From contig WXFD01000008.1 in NCBI GenBank assembly GCA_009877105.1, forward strand, positions 1 through 51,256: a stretch of 51,256 bases of DNA, given 5' to 3'. This DNA comes from Bacteroidales bacterium. GTDB taxonomy: Bacteria > Bacteroidota > Bacteroidia > Bacteroidales > VadinHA17. Below the pieces are notes generated by a model. It saw nothing but the letters and a program-made list of their open reading frames with translations, made no database searches and had not been told where the DNA came from. A program made the translations under genes and the position numbers. Every line of letters begins with the position of its first letter. Within the stretch, counting starts at the first letter, position 1. This document shows positions 26,662 to 35,281 of the stretch, piece after piece.

Positions 26662-28146
26662 ATGACAGATGATTTAATGAATTTTGACCTGCCTGTGGAA
26701 AGGTCGTCAATAATAAAGGTTATAGGTATAGGAGGCGGTGGAAACAACGCAGTGAATCACATGTTTGAAAGGGGGATCAAGGATGTTAACTTCGTAGTCT
26801 GTAACACCGATCACCAGGCTCTCGAAAGAAGCCCTGTGCCAACAAAGGTTCAGATAGGTGAGTCTATAACCGAGGGCCGCGGGGCCGGAAGCAAACCGGA
26901 AGTGGGCCGGCAGGCTGCAATGGAGAACATCGCTGATGTGCTTGAAGCCCTGTCGGGAAACACGAAAATGGTTTTCGTTACTACCGGCATGGGAGGCGGA
27001 ACCGGTACGGGTGCCATCCCGGTTATTGCAAAAGCCTGCAAGGACTCGGGGCTCCTTACAATTGCAGTGGTGACAATTCCTTTCCGGTCGGAAGGAAAGA
27101 TCAGGATAAAGTATGCAATCGACGGTATCAACGAGCTCAAGGACCATGTCGACTCACTACTTGTGATAAACAACGAAAAGCTAAGGGAGATCTATGGCGA
27201 CCAGGGCGTTTCCACTGCATTTGCCAAAGCCGATGACGTGCTTACAACAGCTGTCAAGGGAATCGCCGAAATCATCACGGTTGCCGGCTATATAAATGTC
27301 GACTTTGCAGATGTTGAAACCGTTATGAAAAACTCGGGAGTGGCAATAATGGGAATGGGATCGGCCTCTGGGGAGGGGAGAGCCCTGGCAGCAATTGAAA
27401 AGGCCCTCGCCTCACCACTCCTGAATTCGAATGACATTACGGGTGCCAAAAGCATTCTTATCAACATCTCCTCCGGAAAGGGCGCAAATGAACTTACCAT
27501 GGATGAACTGGGGGAAATCACCGATTATATGTACAAAACTGCTTCGGAGGATGCACTCATTATCCGGGGCCTTTCCCAGGATGAAAGCCTGAACGACAGT
27601 ATTAGCGTTACGGTAATTGCAACCGGATTCCCCGCGACCAGCATTTTCACCCCCTACAAACATGCAAAGCCGAAGAAAGTTGAACTGCTGGCCTTAAATA
27701 ACCCGGTGCCTCCGCATATAATACCCGAAAAGGGCGATGAGCTTTTTACAATTCGTGACAAAAAACCACGGGAAATAGTCTCGGCAATCGATGACACTGT
27801 CCAGGGTGAACTTGATTTCAGCATGGAAAAAGTTGAACAGATAACCGAAATCAGGCCTCCACGACCGGCAGAAAGTGAAACTGAAAGGGAAAAACCCGAA
27901 ACAACGCTCTTTCGGGTGAAACATATGCAGAATATCCTCAAAAAAGAAGGTCTCTCCAATAAAATCATGAAGGAGAATATCGAAACCTTCGAAGATGTGC
28001 CAGCATACATCAGGAGAAACATGTCGCTCAGGACGGCAGAAAAGACAGGAGAAAGCAAAATATCAAAATTCACCCTGTCCTCCGGCGATGAAGAAGGACC
28101 TGTGCTCAGGGAAAACAATGCCTACCTGAACGACAATGTAGATTAG
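26662..28146 (+). CDS. ftsZ: Cell division GTPase FtsZ
   Basis: 494 aa from the ATG at 26662; the open frame to a TTG at 26611 is not supported. FtsZ polymerises into the Z-ring. The tubulin signature GGGTGTG is at 111-117, and the N-terminal VIGIGGGGNNAVNHM near 16-30. The globular core ends near 320. A variable linker of over 100 residues follows. DVPAYIRRN, which looks like the FtsA-binding C-terminal peptide, begins at about 445, followed by a further tail of about 40 residues ending YLNDNVD. It is the last gene of the cluster, 59 bases after ftsA. Confidence 0.96.
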   Translation: MTDDLMNFDLPVERSSIIKVIGIGGGGNNAVNHMFERGIKDVNFVVCNTDHQALERSPVPTKVQIGESITEGRGAGSKPEVGRQAAMENIADVLEALSGNTKMVFVTTGMGGGTGTGAIPVIAKACKDSGLLTIAVVTIPFRSEGKIRIKYAIDGINELKDHVDSLLVINNEKLREIYGDQGVSTAFAKADDVLTTAVKGIAEIITVAGYINVDFADVETVMKNSGVAIMGMGSASGEGRALAAIEKALASPLLNSNDITGAKSILINISSGKGANELTMDELGEITDYMYKTASEDALIIRGLSQDESLNDSISVTVIATGFPATSIFTPYKHAKPKKVELLALNNPVPPHIIPEKGDELFTIRDKKPREIVSAIDDTVQGELDFSMEKVEQITEIRPPRPAESETEREKPETTLFRVKHMQNILKKEGLSNKIMKENIETFEDVPAYIRRNMSLRTAEKTGESKISKFTLSSGDEEGPVLRENNAYLNDNVD

Positions 28147-28449
28147 GGAACGGCCCGGTTACTCCCTGCAAAGTTCAGACCCTCAGGCAGCCAGGTAAGA
28201 CGGGATATCACGGATCATCTCCACCTGAACCCTGGTACGAACCTGTTCGCTGTAACTCCCCTGCAGCTGACTGGTTTCAATCAGATCATTATTATTTGAT
28301 GTGAATACATTGACCCGGGAGGGAGAATGATAAAATTAATTGATATATATCAATTAATTAGGTGATGAATATCAACGAATCATAACTTCAACTTCATACT
28401 GGCAAGCCACCTGTAAATAACGTCTTCATTATTCATATATTTGCCGGGT
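28147..28449. other. Intergenic region between ftsZ and the porin gene
   Basis: About 300 bases with no supported gene. It holds a 26-bp perfect AT-rich palindrome (28334-28359) and an ATG-poor minus-strand frame of about 48 codons (28183-28329). A TATATTTG at 28436-28443 matches the -7 consensus but lies only 6 bases before the porin ATG. No T-run terminator was seen after ftsZ. Confidence 0.5.
28334..28359. repeat. 26-bp perfect palindrome
   Basis: AATTAATTGATAT followed directly by ATATCAATTAATT is an exact self-complement with no spacer. It is 90 bases upstream of the porin ATG. It could be a dimeric regulator site or a cruciform. Confidence 0.6.
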
Positions 28450-30372
28450 ATGTCAAAGGCACTCATTTCCGGGTTGGTTTTTCTGTTCTCGGCAGCTCTT
28501 TATGCCCAGACGCAGGATACTATAAAACCCAGGACAATCACCCAGTACAATCTTTCAGGAGATTTTTCAGGGGAGATCACAATACCGTTCGATACCGTCT
28601 TTTCACTTTTTCACCGCTATCGCCATGCCGACAGGTATTCACCTGTAAATGCAACGCTTGGCAACTACGGTCTGCCTTTCTATCAGATCAGCTTTTTCGA
28701 CAGGATTGAAGATCCTGACAAATACCTTGTCAGATATTATTACCCTCTGGTATATCAGCCTGAGAATTACATTTTTATGAATACGCAAAAACCTTTCACC
28801 GAGCTGGTATGGACCTACGGAGGCGCAAGGGAAAAGGCTGAACAGACATTCAGGATCAGACACTCCCAGAATGTAAACAGATTTCTGAATTTCGGGCTTG
28901 ACTATAAGATAATTTACAGCCTTGGCCAGTACAGTTATCAGCGTTCGAACGACAAGGATTTCACATTCTTTACTTCCTACAGGGGAGAGAAATATAAAAT
29001 GTATATGGCATGGGGCCTGAATCACCTGAGGGCAGGCGAGAACGGAGGAATTAGCAATCCCGACCAGCTGAAGGAATATGAAACGCGCGATGTGTCTGTC
29101 TCTCTTGGAAGGTTGAATTCAGCCAAAAGTTACCTGAGGAACTGGAATATGATGCTTGTGAATAAATACACCCCGGGGAAGATCCGTCCGGATGTGACTG
29201 ATACCACTGGTTTGAAAAAAAGGTCTTTCAGGCTCAGCGGAACATTCTCGCATATACTCCTTATTGACAACAATCGCAGGACATACTCCGACGATTCACC
29301 CGGAACGGGTTTCTACGATTCAATTTATATAAGCAATGCCTTAACCTTCGATTCGCTTTCTGCAAGGAGCATAAAAAATACCATCAGGTTTGATTTTGTT
29401 ACAGATACCACGCGTAAGGTCAGGCTTGGCGGGGGTGTCGGACTTCGAAATGAAATGTTCAGGTATGGCCAGATAATTCCGACCCATATCGACACAATGG
29501 CAGCTGACACTGCTTCATGGCGAAAGACCGGTACTGTCCTTGTCGGACGCCTATACAACAATATCGGCGACAAATTCAACTGGTCGGCTTCAGGTGAATT
29601 GTTCTTCAGCGGTTACAGGGCAGGTGATTTTATTCTCGACGGGGTGATAAACAAGGTCTTTGATCTAAGGAAGGGAAGAGCCCTGCTGACCTTAAGGGGG
29701 AGTATGACCAATAGAACACCGTCAATATGGTTCACCCATTGGGGGAGCAATAATTTTGAATGGCAGAACAGCTTTAACAGGATTTTCAGGATGAACCTGG
29801 GTGCCGGAGTCTCATTTCCTGCCAGGAATCTGGAGATGAAGTTCAATTACGCAATCATTGACAATTATACGGATTTTGACACCCTGGCGCTTCCTTCACA
29901 GCATACGGGAGGTCTTTCAGTGGCCTCATTGCATATCAGAAAGGATCTTCGCGCATGGAAGTTCCATCTTGCATCCGATGTGCTGATACAGAAAAGCAGC
30001 AATGCGGAGATCCTCGACCTTCCTCTTGTTACCGTAAAATCAGCAGGATATTTTGAACATCTTTTCAGGTTCCCCAGAACCAACGGGGCACTGAATACTC
30101 AGCTTGGAGCCGATGTTACGTATCATACCCTTTACAATTCCTACTCCTATATTCCTGCAACGGGGATTTTCCATAGGCAGGACAAGATTAAAACCGGAAA
30201 CTATCCTTTCATCAATGTTTTCCTGAATATCAAGCTTAAAAGGACCAGGATCTTTATAATGGTCGACCATGTCAATTCGGGCCTCATGGGATACGAGTAC
30301 TATATGGTGCCGTTTTACCCCCAGAATGTCAGGATGTTCAGATACGGAATTGCATGGACTTTTTATGATTGA
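28450..30372 (+). CDS. Putative outer-membrane porin (Bacteroidota type)
   Basis: 640 aa from the ATG at 28450, which begins a clean signal peptide (SKALISGLVFLFSAALYAQ, cut near residue 20). The rest is rich in alternating aromatic and polar strands such as NRFLNFGLDYKIIYSL and GYEYYMVPFYP, and ends in WTFYD, a C-terminus suited to outer-membrane insertion. It resembles the 'putative porin' family of Bacteroidota (Porin_10-like). Substrate unknown. It stands between ftsZ and the lytic transglycosylase and probably forms its own transcript. A TTG at 28441 extends the frame by only three codons and is not preferred. Confidence 0.78.
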   Translation: MSKALISGLVFLFSAALYAQTQDTIKPRTITQYNLSGDFSGEITIPFDTVFSLFHRYRHADRYSPVNATLGNYGLPFYQISFFDRIEDPDKYLVRYYYPLVYQPENYIFMNTQKPFTELVWTYGGAREKAEQTFRIRHSQNVNRFLNFGLDYKIIYSLGQYSYQRSNDKDFTFFTSYRGEKYKMYMAWGLNHLRAGENGGISNPDQLKEYETRDVSVSLGRLNSAKSYLRNWNMMLVNKYTPGKIRPDVTDTTGLKKRSFRLSGTFSHILLIDNNRRTYSDDSPGTGFYDSIYISNALTFDSLSARSIKNTIRFDFVTDTTRKVRLGGGVGLRNEMFRYGQIIPTHIDTMAADTASWRKTGTVLVGRLYNNIGDKFNWSASGELFFSGYRAGDFILDGVINKVFDLRKGRALLTLRGSMTNRTPSIWFTHWGSNNFEWQNSFNRIFRMNLGAGVSFPARNLEMKFNYAIIDNYTDFDTLALPSQHTGGLSVASLHIRKDLRAWKFHLASDVLIQKSSNAEILDLPLVTVKSAGYFEHLFRFPRTNGALNTQLGADVTYHTLYNSYSYIPATGIFHRQDKIKTGNYPFINVFLNIKLKRTRIFIMVDHVNSGLMGYEYYMVPFYPQNVRMFRYGIAWTFYD

Positions 30373-30382
30373 AAAATTGTGG

Positions 30383-30390
30383 TATCTTTG
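30383..30390 (+). promoter_or_regulatory. Candidate -7 element of the mltF-like gene
   Basis: TATCTTTG is a perfect TAnnTTTG followed by C, the favoured form. It overlaps the region just after the porin stop and predicts a start near 30396. The -33 box is poor. Confidence 0.5.
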
Positions 30391-30415
30391 CACCAATGAA
30401 TAAAACAGGCATCAT

Positions 30416-31921
30416 TTGAAATTAACAGCAACAGGATCCCTGACAAGGCACCTTTCCTTCCTGATAATTGCTGCATTGATGCTTTCCGCAGCATCATGTG
30501 CCACCAGAAGCGGTAAACTGCACAGGAGAGATACGGTATCCATTGACCTTGATTCAATCAGGGCAAGGGGAAAGCTTATTGCCCTGACCGATTTCAATTC
30601 GACCAATTATTTTTTGTACCGGGGAGAACCGATGGGATTCCAGTACGAGATGCTCCAGGCTTTGTCGAAGCATCTCGGAGTCGGCATCGAGATTGTTACT
30701 GAGAATCGTATTGACAAGGCGATTGATATGCTGCATACCGGCAGGGCCGACATCCTTGCAATGAACCTGGCTGTTACTCCGCCGAGGGAAAAGGAAATCA
30801 GATTTACTGAACCAATCAGCCAGACCAGGCATGTCCTGGTACAGAGAAAACCTGACGGATGGAATGAAATTTCTGCCGGTGAGGTTGAAAACAGCCTTAT
30901 CAGGGAACCTTCCGGACTTAAGGGCAGGACCATCTATGTGCAGGAACATTCCTCCCATGCATGGTATCTCAGATCGCTTACAAAGGAAACCGGCCGGGCA
31001 TTTTCAGTGAAAGAATTCCCCTTCGAATCGGAGGAACTCATACAGCTGGTTGATAATGGAGCGATTGAACTGGCAGTATGCGATGAAGATATTGCACTTG
31101 TCAATTCAACATATTATCCCGCGATCGACGTTAATACTCCCCTGGGGCCTGTCCATGAAGTTTCATGGGGAGTGAGGAAAACTCACTCGGACCAGCTCCT
31201 TGCCGCAATTGATGAGTGGATTGTGTCGTTCAGAAAGACCAATACCTATGCATTATTGTATGCCAAGTATTTCAGGAATCCCCGTTCGGGTGCCATTGCA
31301 AAAAGCAATTATTTCACCCTGACCACAGGCAGGATCTCACCATATGATGATCTGATCAAGACCTACAGCGATACCATTGGCTGGGACTGGCGCCTTCTGG
31401 CATCCCTCATCTGCCAGGAATCGAGGTTTAATCCTCATGTCAGATCAAGGGTAGGGGCATACGGCCTGATGCAGATCATGCCACGCACCGGTAAAAATTT
31501 CGGGATCGACATTACCTCCTCCCCCGGAAACAATATATATGCCGGTGTGAAATACATAAACTGGCTCCATTCGATCTTTGATCCGAAAATCCCTGATGTG
31601 CATGAACGTGTGCGTTTTATTCTGGCTGCATATAATGCCGGTCCCGGGCATATCCTTGATGCAATGAACCTTGCTGCCAAATTCGGATATGATCCGTTGG
31701 TCTGGAAAGACAATGTTGAAAAATGGCTCCAGAAAAAATCCGAATCGAAATATTACAGCGATTCATCTGTGAAAAACGGGTATTTCAGGGGAATAGAGTC
31801 GGTCGCGTTTGTAAATGAGATCCTTGAAAGGTATGAGCATTACCGGAATATTGTGTCTGAAAACAAATACGCCATTTCCTCATCGGGAACTGCAAACTGG
31901 CCCGGCCGCAGGCAGTTCTGA
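30416..31921 (+). CDS. MltF-type membrane-bound lytic transglycosylase
   Basis: 501 aa. The N-terminus is a lipoprotein signal with lipobox ending SAAS-Cys28, so the mature protein is membrane-anchored. Residues about 45-285 form a periplasmic amino-acid-binding-protein-like domain (SBP_bac_3), and about 305-460 an SLT lytic transglycosylase domain with catalytic Glu335 in CQESRFNP, followed by GAYGLMQIMPRTG. It cleaves peptidoglycan glycan strands to 1,6-anhydroMurNAc products. The start is a TTG at 30416. The nearest upstream ATG (30396) opens a 7-codon frame whose TGA overlaps this TTG, so coupling, or a frame error at this point, is possible. Confidence 0.88.
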   Translation: MKLTATGSLTRHLSFLIIAALMLSAASCATRSGKLHRRDTVSIDLDSIRARGKLIALTDFNSTNYFLYRGEPMGFQYEMLQALSKHLGVGIEIVTENRIDKAIDMLHTGRADILAMNLAVTPPREKEIRFTEPISQTRHVLVQRKPDGWNEISAGEVENSLIREPSGLKGRTIYVQEHSSHAWYLRSLTKETGRAFSVKEFPFESEELIQLVDNGAIELAVCDEDIALVNSTYYPAIDVNTPLGPVHEVSWGVRKTHSDQLLAAIDEWIVSFRKTNTYALLYAKYFRNPRSGAIAKSNYFTLTTGRISPYDDLIKTYSDTIGWDWRLLASLICQESRFNPHVRSRVGAYGLMQIMPRTGKNFGIDITSSPGNNIYAGVKYINWLHSIFDPKIPDVHERVRFILAAYNAGPGHILDAMNLAAKFGYDPLVWKDNVEKWLQKKSESKYYSDSSVKNGYFRGIESVAFVNEILERYEHYRNIVSENKYAISSSGTANWPGRRQF

Positions 31922-31970
31922 ACCTGCCGGTCCGGACGTATGAAAATAATCAGTCCCTGCCTTTTTAAAT

Positions 31971-33215
31971 TCAATCATATCTTATTGCCTTAACCGGAGT
32001 GATCCTGCTGATCAGCTGCGATGGTACAAGCAGCATGGTGATAATGGCAGCCATGGTTCCCGCGTTAAGCAGAAGAATGTGGATAAAATCGAGATTCACA
32101 GGCACGGTTTTTATGTAGTATGACGAGGGGTCAAGGGTTATCAGGCCTGTGCGCAGCTGGAGAATGGCCAGTCCGAGCCCGATAATATTCCCCCAGAAAA
32201 GTCCTTTGCCGATAAGGTACGCTGCCTGGTATAAAAAGATTTTCCTGATCATCTTGTTCTCTGAACCCAGGGCTTTGAGTATGCCGATCATGTTGGTTTT
32301 TTCGAGGATGAGTATCAGCAGGCCGGAAATCATGTTAAATCCTGCAACGATAAGCATGAGCGTTATTATTATTATCACGTTCATGTCCTGGAAATTGAGC
32401 CAGTCGAATATCTGCGGGTACCTGACCCTGATGTTTGTAACCTTGAATTTGGTATCGTCCTCGGTAAGCCTGTAACCTATTGCATCCCTGACGGCCATGG
32501 TCATTTCATCAAGCTTTCTGAAATCATCAATAAAGATCTCGAATCCGCTAACCTGATCGTTGCTCCAGCCGTTCAGTCTTTTAATGTGACCTATGTCACA
32601 GAAAACGTACATCCTGTCAAACTCTTCAAGGCTTGTCTCATAAATGCCGCAGATGGTAAATTTCCTGCTCCTCGGCGGATCCTGGATGAAATGCATGGCA
32701 AATGAATCGCCTGTCCGGAGCTTCAGCAGGTCAGATATCCTTTTGGATATAATGACATCATTTGTACGAACTGAGTCAGTAACCGTGAAAGTACTGCCTG
32801 CCACTATGTTGCTTTTGAAGAAGCTCCAGTCAAAATCGCTGTCAACGCCTTTCAGTACCACTCCCTGGATGTCCTGACCGGTTTTGATTATCCCGGCTTT
32901 GGTTGCAAAGACCTGCAGGTGTCTGATCCCTGGTATATTCCTTATTGCAGGCACAAACGGCTGGGTGTCGCTGATCGGGGCCGTCTCAAATGATATGTTG
33001 GAATCAAAGTTCAGTACCTGTATATGGGAACCGAATCCGACAATTTTATCCCTTATCTGTTGCTTGAATCCGGTCAGAATCGAGACAGCCAGTATCATGA
33101 CGGCCAGACCCGATGCAATGCCTATTATGGCGATGATATTGATGGGCCTCGAGAACGACATTCCTTTACGGCGCCCCCTGATAAGCTTGTTGGCTATGAA
33201 GTACGGAAGATTCAT
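31971..33215 (-). CDS. LolC/LolE-type ABC transporter permease
   Basis: 414 aa from the ATG at 33215. The frame extends to a TTG at 33227, but that lies where transcription is predicted to start. The architecture is typical of MacB/FtsX-like permeases: helix 1 near 25-50 (INIIAIIGIASGLAVMILAV), a periplasmic domain of about 220 residues, then three helices in the last 150 residues, ending VPSQLISRITPVKAIRY. The family moves lipoproteins from the inner membrane to the LolA carrier. No ATPase gene (lolD) is next to it, so the partner must be elsewhere. It is convergent with the mltF-like gene. Confidence 0.85.
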   Translation of the reverse strand: MNLPYFIANKLIRGRRKGMSFSRPINIIAIIGIASGLAVMILAVSILTGFKQQIRDKIVGFGSHIQVLNFDSNISFETAPISDTQPFVPAIRNIPGIRHLQVFATKAGIIKTGQDIQGVVLKGVDSDFDWSFFKSNIVAGSTFTVTDSVRTNDVIISKRISDLLKLRTGDSFAMHFIQDPPRSRKFTICGIYETSLEEFDRMYVFCDIGHIKRLNGWSNDQVSGFEIFIDDFRKLDEMTMAVRDAIGYRLTEDDTKFKVTNIRVRYPQIFDWLNFQDMNVIIIITLMLIVAGFNMISGLLILILEKTNMIGILKALGSENKMIRKIFLYQAAYLIGKGLFWGNIIGLGLAILQLRTGLITLDPSSYYIKTVPVNLDFIHILLLNAGTMAAIITMLLVPSQLISRITPVKAIRYD

Positions 33216-33232
33216 AGAATCAGTCAAGTGGT

Positions 33233-33240
33233 CAAATTTA
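33233..33240 (-). promoter_or_regulatory. Candidate -7 element of the ABC permease gene
   Basis: The minus strand reads TAAATTTG, a perfect TAnnTTTG. The predicted start near 33226 leaves a leader of about 11 bases before the ATG at 33215 and rules out the TTG at 33227. Confidence 0.4.
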
Positions 33241-33428
33241 ATAAATTCTTTGACAAACTCCTGAGAATCAAAAAAGATAAACCATCGTAGCGATGTTCAC
33301 GGCTAAGATTGAAATTGCACATTTACGGCAGGGGACAGGAGGAAATCCCCGAATGGCGCCTTCCTGCATGGGCGACTGGCATGAATACTGCAAGGACCGG
33401 CGGGCTTAATTGTACTTCAGGAAGGCAG

Positions 33429-33459
33429 TTTCAGTCATGCAAAAAAAACATTAGATTTA
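33429..33459 (+). promoter_or_regulatory. Weak candidate promoter of the NamZ-like gene
   Basis: TTTC at 33429-33432 and TAGATTTA at 33452-33459, spaced 19 bases, each have one mismatch to TTTG and TAnnTTTG. The leader would be about 14 bases. Confidence 0.25.
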
Positions 33460-33479
33460 CGGAAACAAATCAGTAAGCC

Positions 33480-34652
33480 ATGACAAAAGTGGTTAATATT
33501 GTTTCTTTTGCGGTAATGCTGTTGTCGGCCGGATCGTGCATCTATGCCGGCGGGGATCCTGTTCCCGGCGCAGAGAGGGCCGGTGAGTATATTCATTTGA
33601 TTAAGGGCCGCAAAATCGGAGTTGTGGCCAATCAGACTTCCATGGCCGGGAAGGTTCACCTTGTGGATTTTCTCGTTGGCAGCGGCATAAGGCCCGTGGT
33701 TATTTTTTCACCCGAACACGGGTTCAGGGATATGGCCGATGCAGGTGAAAAAGTTGCTGACGGAAGGGATCCTTCCACCGGTATTCCTCTCACGAGCCTG
33801 TACGGATCCCATCTTAAACCGACCCCGGCCGATCTTGCAGGACTTGATGCGGTCATTTTCGACATTCAGGATGTCGGCGCCCGGTTCTATACCTACATTT
33901 CAACACTGCACTACGTACTTGAAGCATGTGCTGAAAATAATGTCAGGTGCATTGTTCTTGACAGACCGAATCCCAATGGATTCTATATCGATGGAAATGT
34001 AGCCGACACACTGCATCGCACGTTTGTATCAATGGATCCGGTACCGGTGGTTCACGGAATGACAGTGGGTGAGTACGCAATGATGCTCAACGGGGAGGGT
34101 TGGCTGAAAAATGGCGTCAGATGCGATCTTACAGTGATCCCGTGTGAAAACTACACCCATGAAACACTCTATGAGCTGCCTGTGAAACCATCACCTAACC
34201 TGCCCAACCAGACAGCCATATACCTCTATCCCTCAATATGTTTTTTTGAAGGTACGAATATTTCCCTTGGAAGAGGTACTGATTTCCCATTCCAGGTTTT
34301 TGGATCCCCCAATTTGCCCGACCGGGGTTTCAGCTTTACGCCCCGAAGTGTTCCCGGTGCCAAAAATCCTCCCCTGCTCGGAGTAAAATGCTTTGGCACT
34401 GACCTGAGAAATGCAATGGCCGATAAAACCGTACCTGCCCCAAAACTCAATCTCGAATGGATCATTTCTGCATATCGCGATTATCCTGATAAGGATAAAT
34501 TTTTTACGCCTTATTTTGACGTATTGGCTGCAGGTCCTGTCCTGAGAGAACAAATACAAAAGGGAATGAGTGCTGAAATGATACGGCAGACCTGGCAGGA
34601 GGACCTGGCAAAGTTTGCCGGGATACGGGAGAAATACCTGCTCTACAGGTAA
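33480..34652 (+). CDS. NamZ-like exo-beta-N-acetylmuramidase (DUF1343)
   Basis: 390 aa. A signal sequence ending AGSC (Cys20) suggests a lipoprotein or at least an exported protein. The DUF1343 pattern is clear: GVVANQTSMAG near 41-51, FSPEHGFRDMADAGE near 77-91, IPLTSLYGSHLKPTP, VIFDIQDVGARFYTYISTLHY near 125-145, and GTNISLGRGTDFPFQVFGSP near 259-278. Characterised members release terminal MurNAc from peptidoglycan fragments, which suits wall recycling alongside the mltF-like lipoprotein upstream. It stands alone on its strand with about 260 bases upstream. I name the family, not a proven activity. Confidence 0.85.
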   Translation: MTKVVNIVSFAVMLLSAGSCIYAGGDPVPGAERAGEYIHLIKGRKIGVVANQTSMAGKVHLVDFLVGSGIRPVVIFSPEHGFRDMADAGEKVADGRDPSTGIPLTSLYGSHLKPTPADLAGLDAVIFDIQDVGARFYTYISTLHYVLEACAENNVRCIVLDRPNPNGFYIDGNVADTLHRTFVSMDPVPVVHGMTVGEYAMMLNGEGWLKNGVRCDLTVIPCENYTHETLYELPVKPSPNLPNQTAIYLYPSICFFEGTNISLGRGTDFPFQVFGSPNLPDRGFSFTPRSVPGAKNPPLLGVKCFGTDLRNAMADKTVPAPKLNLEWIISAYRDYPDKDKFFTPYFDVLAAGPVLREQIQKGMSAEMIRQTWQEDLAKFAGIREKYLLYR

Positions 34653-34758
34653 AGTAATTCTATCATCCTTAAAATAAACAGGTTCCAATTGATCTCCGTC
34701 GGGGAATGTCGGCTGACTGGTGCTATTCCGGCAGATATAATGAGATCTTTCTTAACGA

Positions 34759-34783
34759 TTCCGGGTTGGGAAACCTCCCGGAA
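34759..34783. repeat. Hairpin with GAAA tetraloop between convergent genes
   Basis: TTCCGGG (34759-34765) pairs with CCCGGAA (34777-34783). An inner GG-CC pair closes a GAAA loop at 34770-34773. No T-run follows. It may mark the end of the namZ-like transcript or the convergent hxlR-like transcript. Confidence 0.35.
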
Positions 34784-34828
34784 ACACGGAGCATACACGC
34801 CGGCCCGGCTCCTGTGACTGGTGAAATG

Positions 34829-35200
34829 CTAACCAGAGCTGTCGGATGTGAAATGGTTGTTCCTGTGCTGAATACCCCATTGCAGCATTTTATCAAGCAC
34901 TTCCCTGATCTTCAGCCCCGAATCTGTAAGCTCATACTCTACCGTAACAGGTGTTGTGCTGACAACCGTCCTTTTTATCATCCCGTTTAATTCAAGTTCC
35001 TTAAGTTCCCGCGACAGCATACGGGGGGTTATCTTCGGAATATTCTGCTGGATCTCGGTGAATCGCTTCTTATTGTAAAGAAGGGATCCGATTATGGGCA
35101 ATTTCCACTTTCCTGTAATTACATTCAAGGTATCATTGATTGCCAGTACACATCTAACAGGGCATGCCTTGATCTCTTCAAAAGTCAGATTTTTATCCAT
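34829..35200 (-). CDS. HxlR-family winged-helix regulator
   Basis: 123 aa, normal length. The family signature CPVRCVLAIND is at 13-23, with Cys13 at the position used for thiol or quinone sensing in relatives such as YodB and HypR. A second cysteine, Cys17, lies one turn on. GKWKLPIIGSLLYNKKRF leads into the recognition helix region ITPRMLSRELKELE, and the wing follows. It is divergent from the flavodoxin-like gene, and its promoter overlaps palindromic sequence that could be its own operator. Control of that neighbour in response to electrophiles or redox state is a reasonable inference. Confidence 0.88.
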   Translation of the reverse strand: MDKNLTFEEIKACPVRCVLAINDTLNVITGKWKLPIIGSLLYNKKRFTEIQQNIPKITPRMLSRELKELELNGMIKRTVVSTTPVTVEYELTDSGLKIREVLDKMLQWGIQHRNNHFTSDSSG

Positions 35201-35243
35201 AATGGTTTAAACCGATATTTGTTTTTTTATGAATACCGGTATA

Positions 35244-35274
35244 CAAAAGTATAGTACTTCTTCAGAATAGCAAA
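35244..35274 (-). promoter_or_regulatory. Candidate promoter of the HxlR gene
   Basis: On the minus strand TTTG (35274-35271), a 19-base spacer and TACTTTTG (35251-35244) fit the Bacteroidota -33/-7 consensus exactly. This is the best promoter match in the window. The start would be near 35238, 38 bases before the ATG. Confidence 0.6.
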
Positions 35275-35281
35275 CATAGTG

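Noticed and set aside
33280..33295. CATCG-TAG-CGATG hairpin followed by T residues on the minus strand as a terminator
   Set aside because: Only 5 bp, and no minus-strand gene lies upstream of it within the window to terminate.
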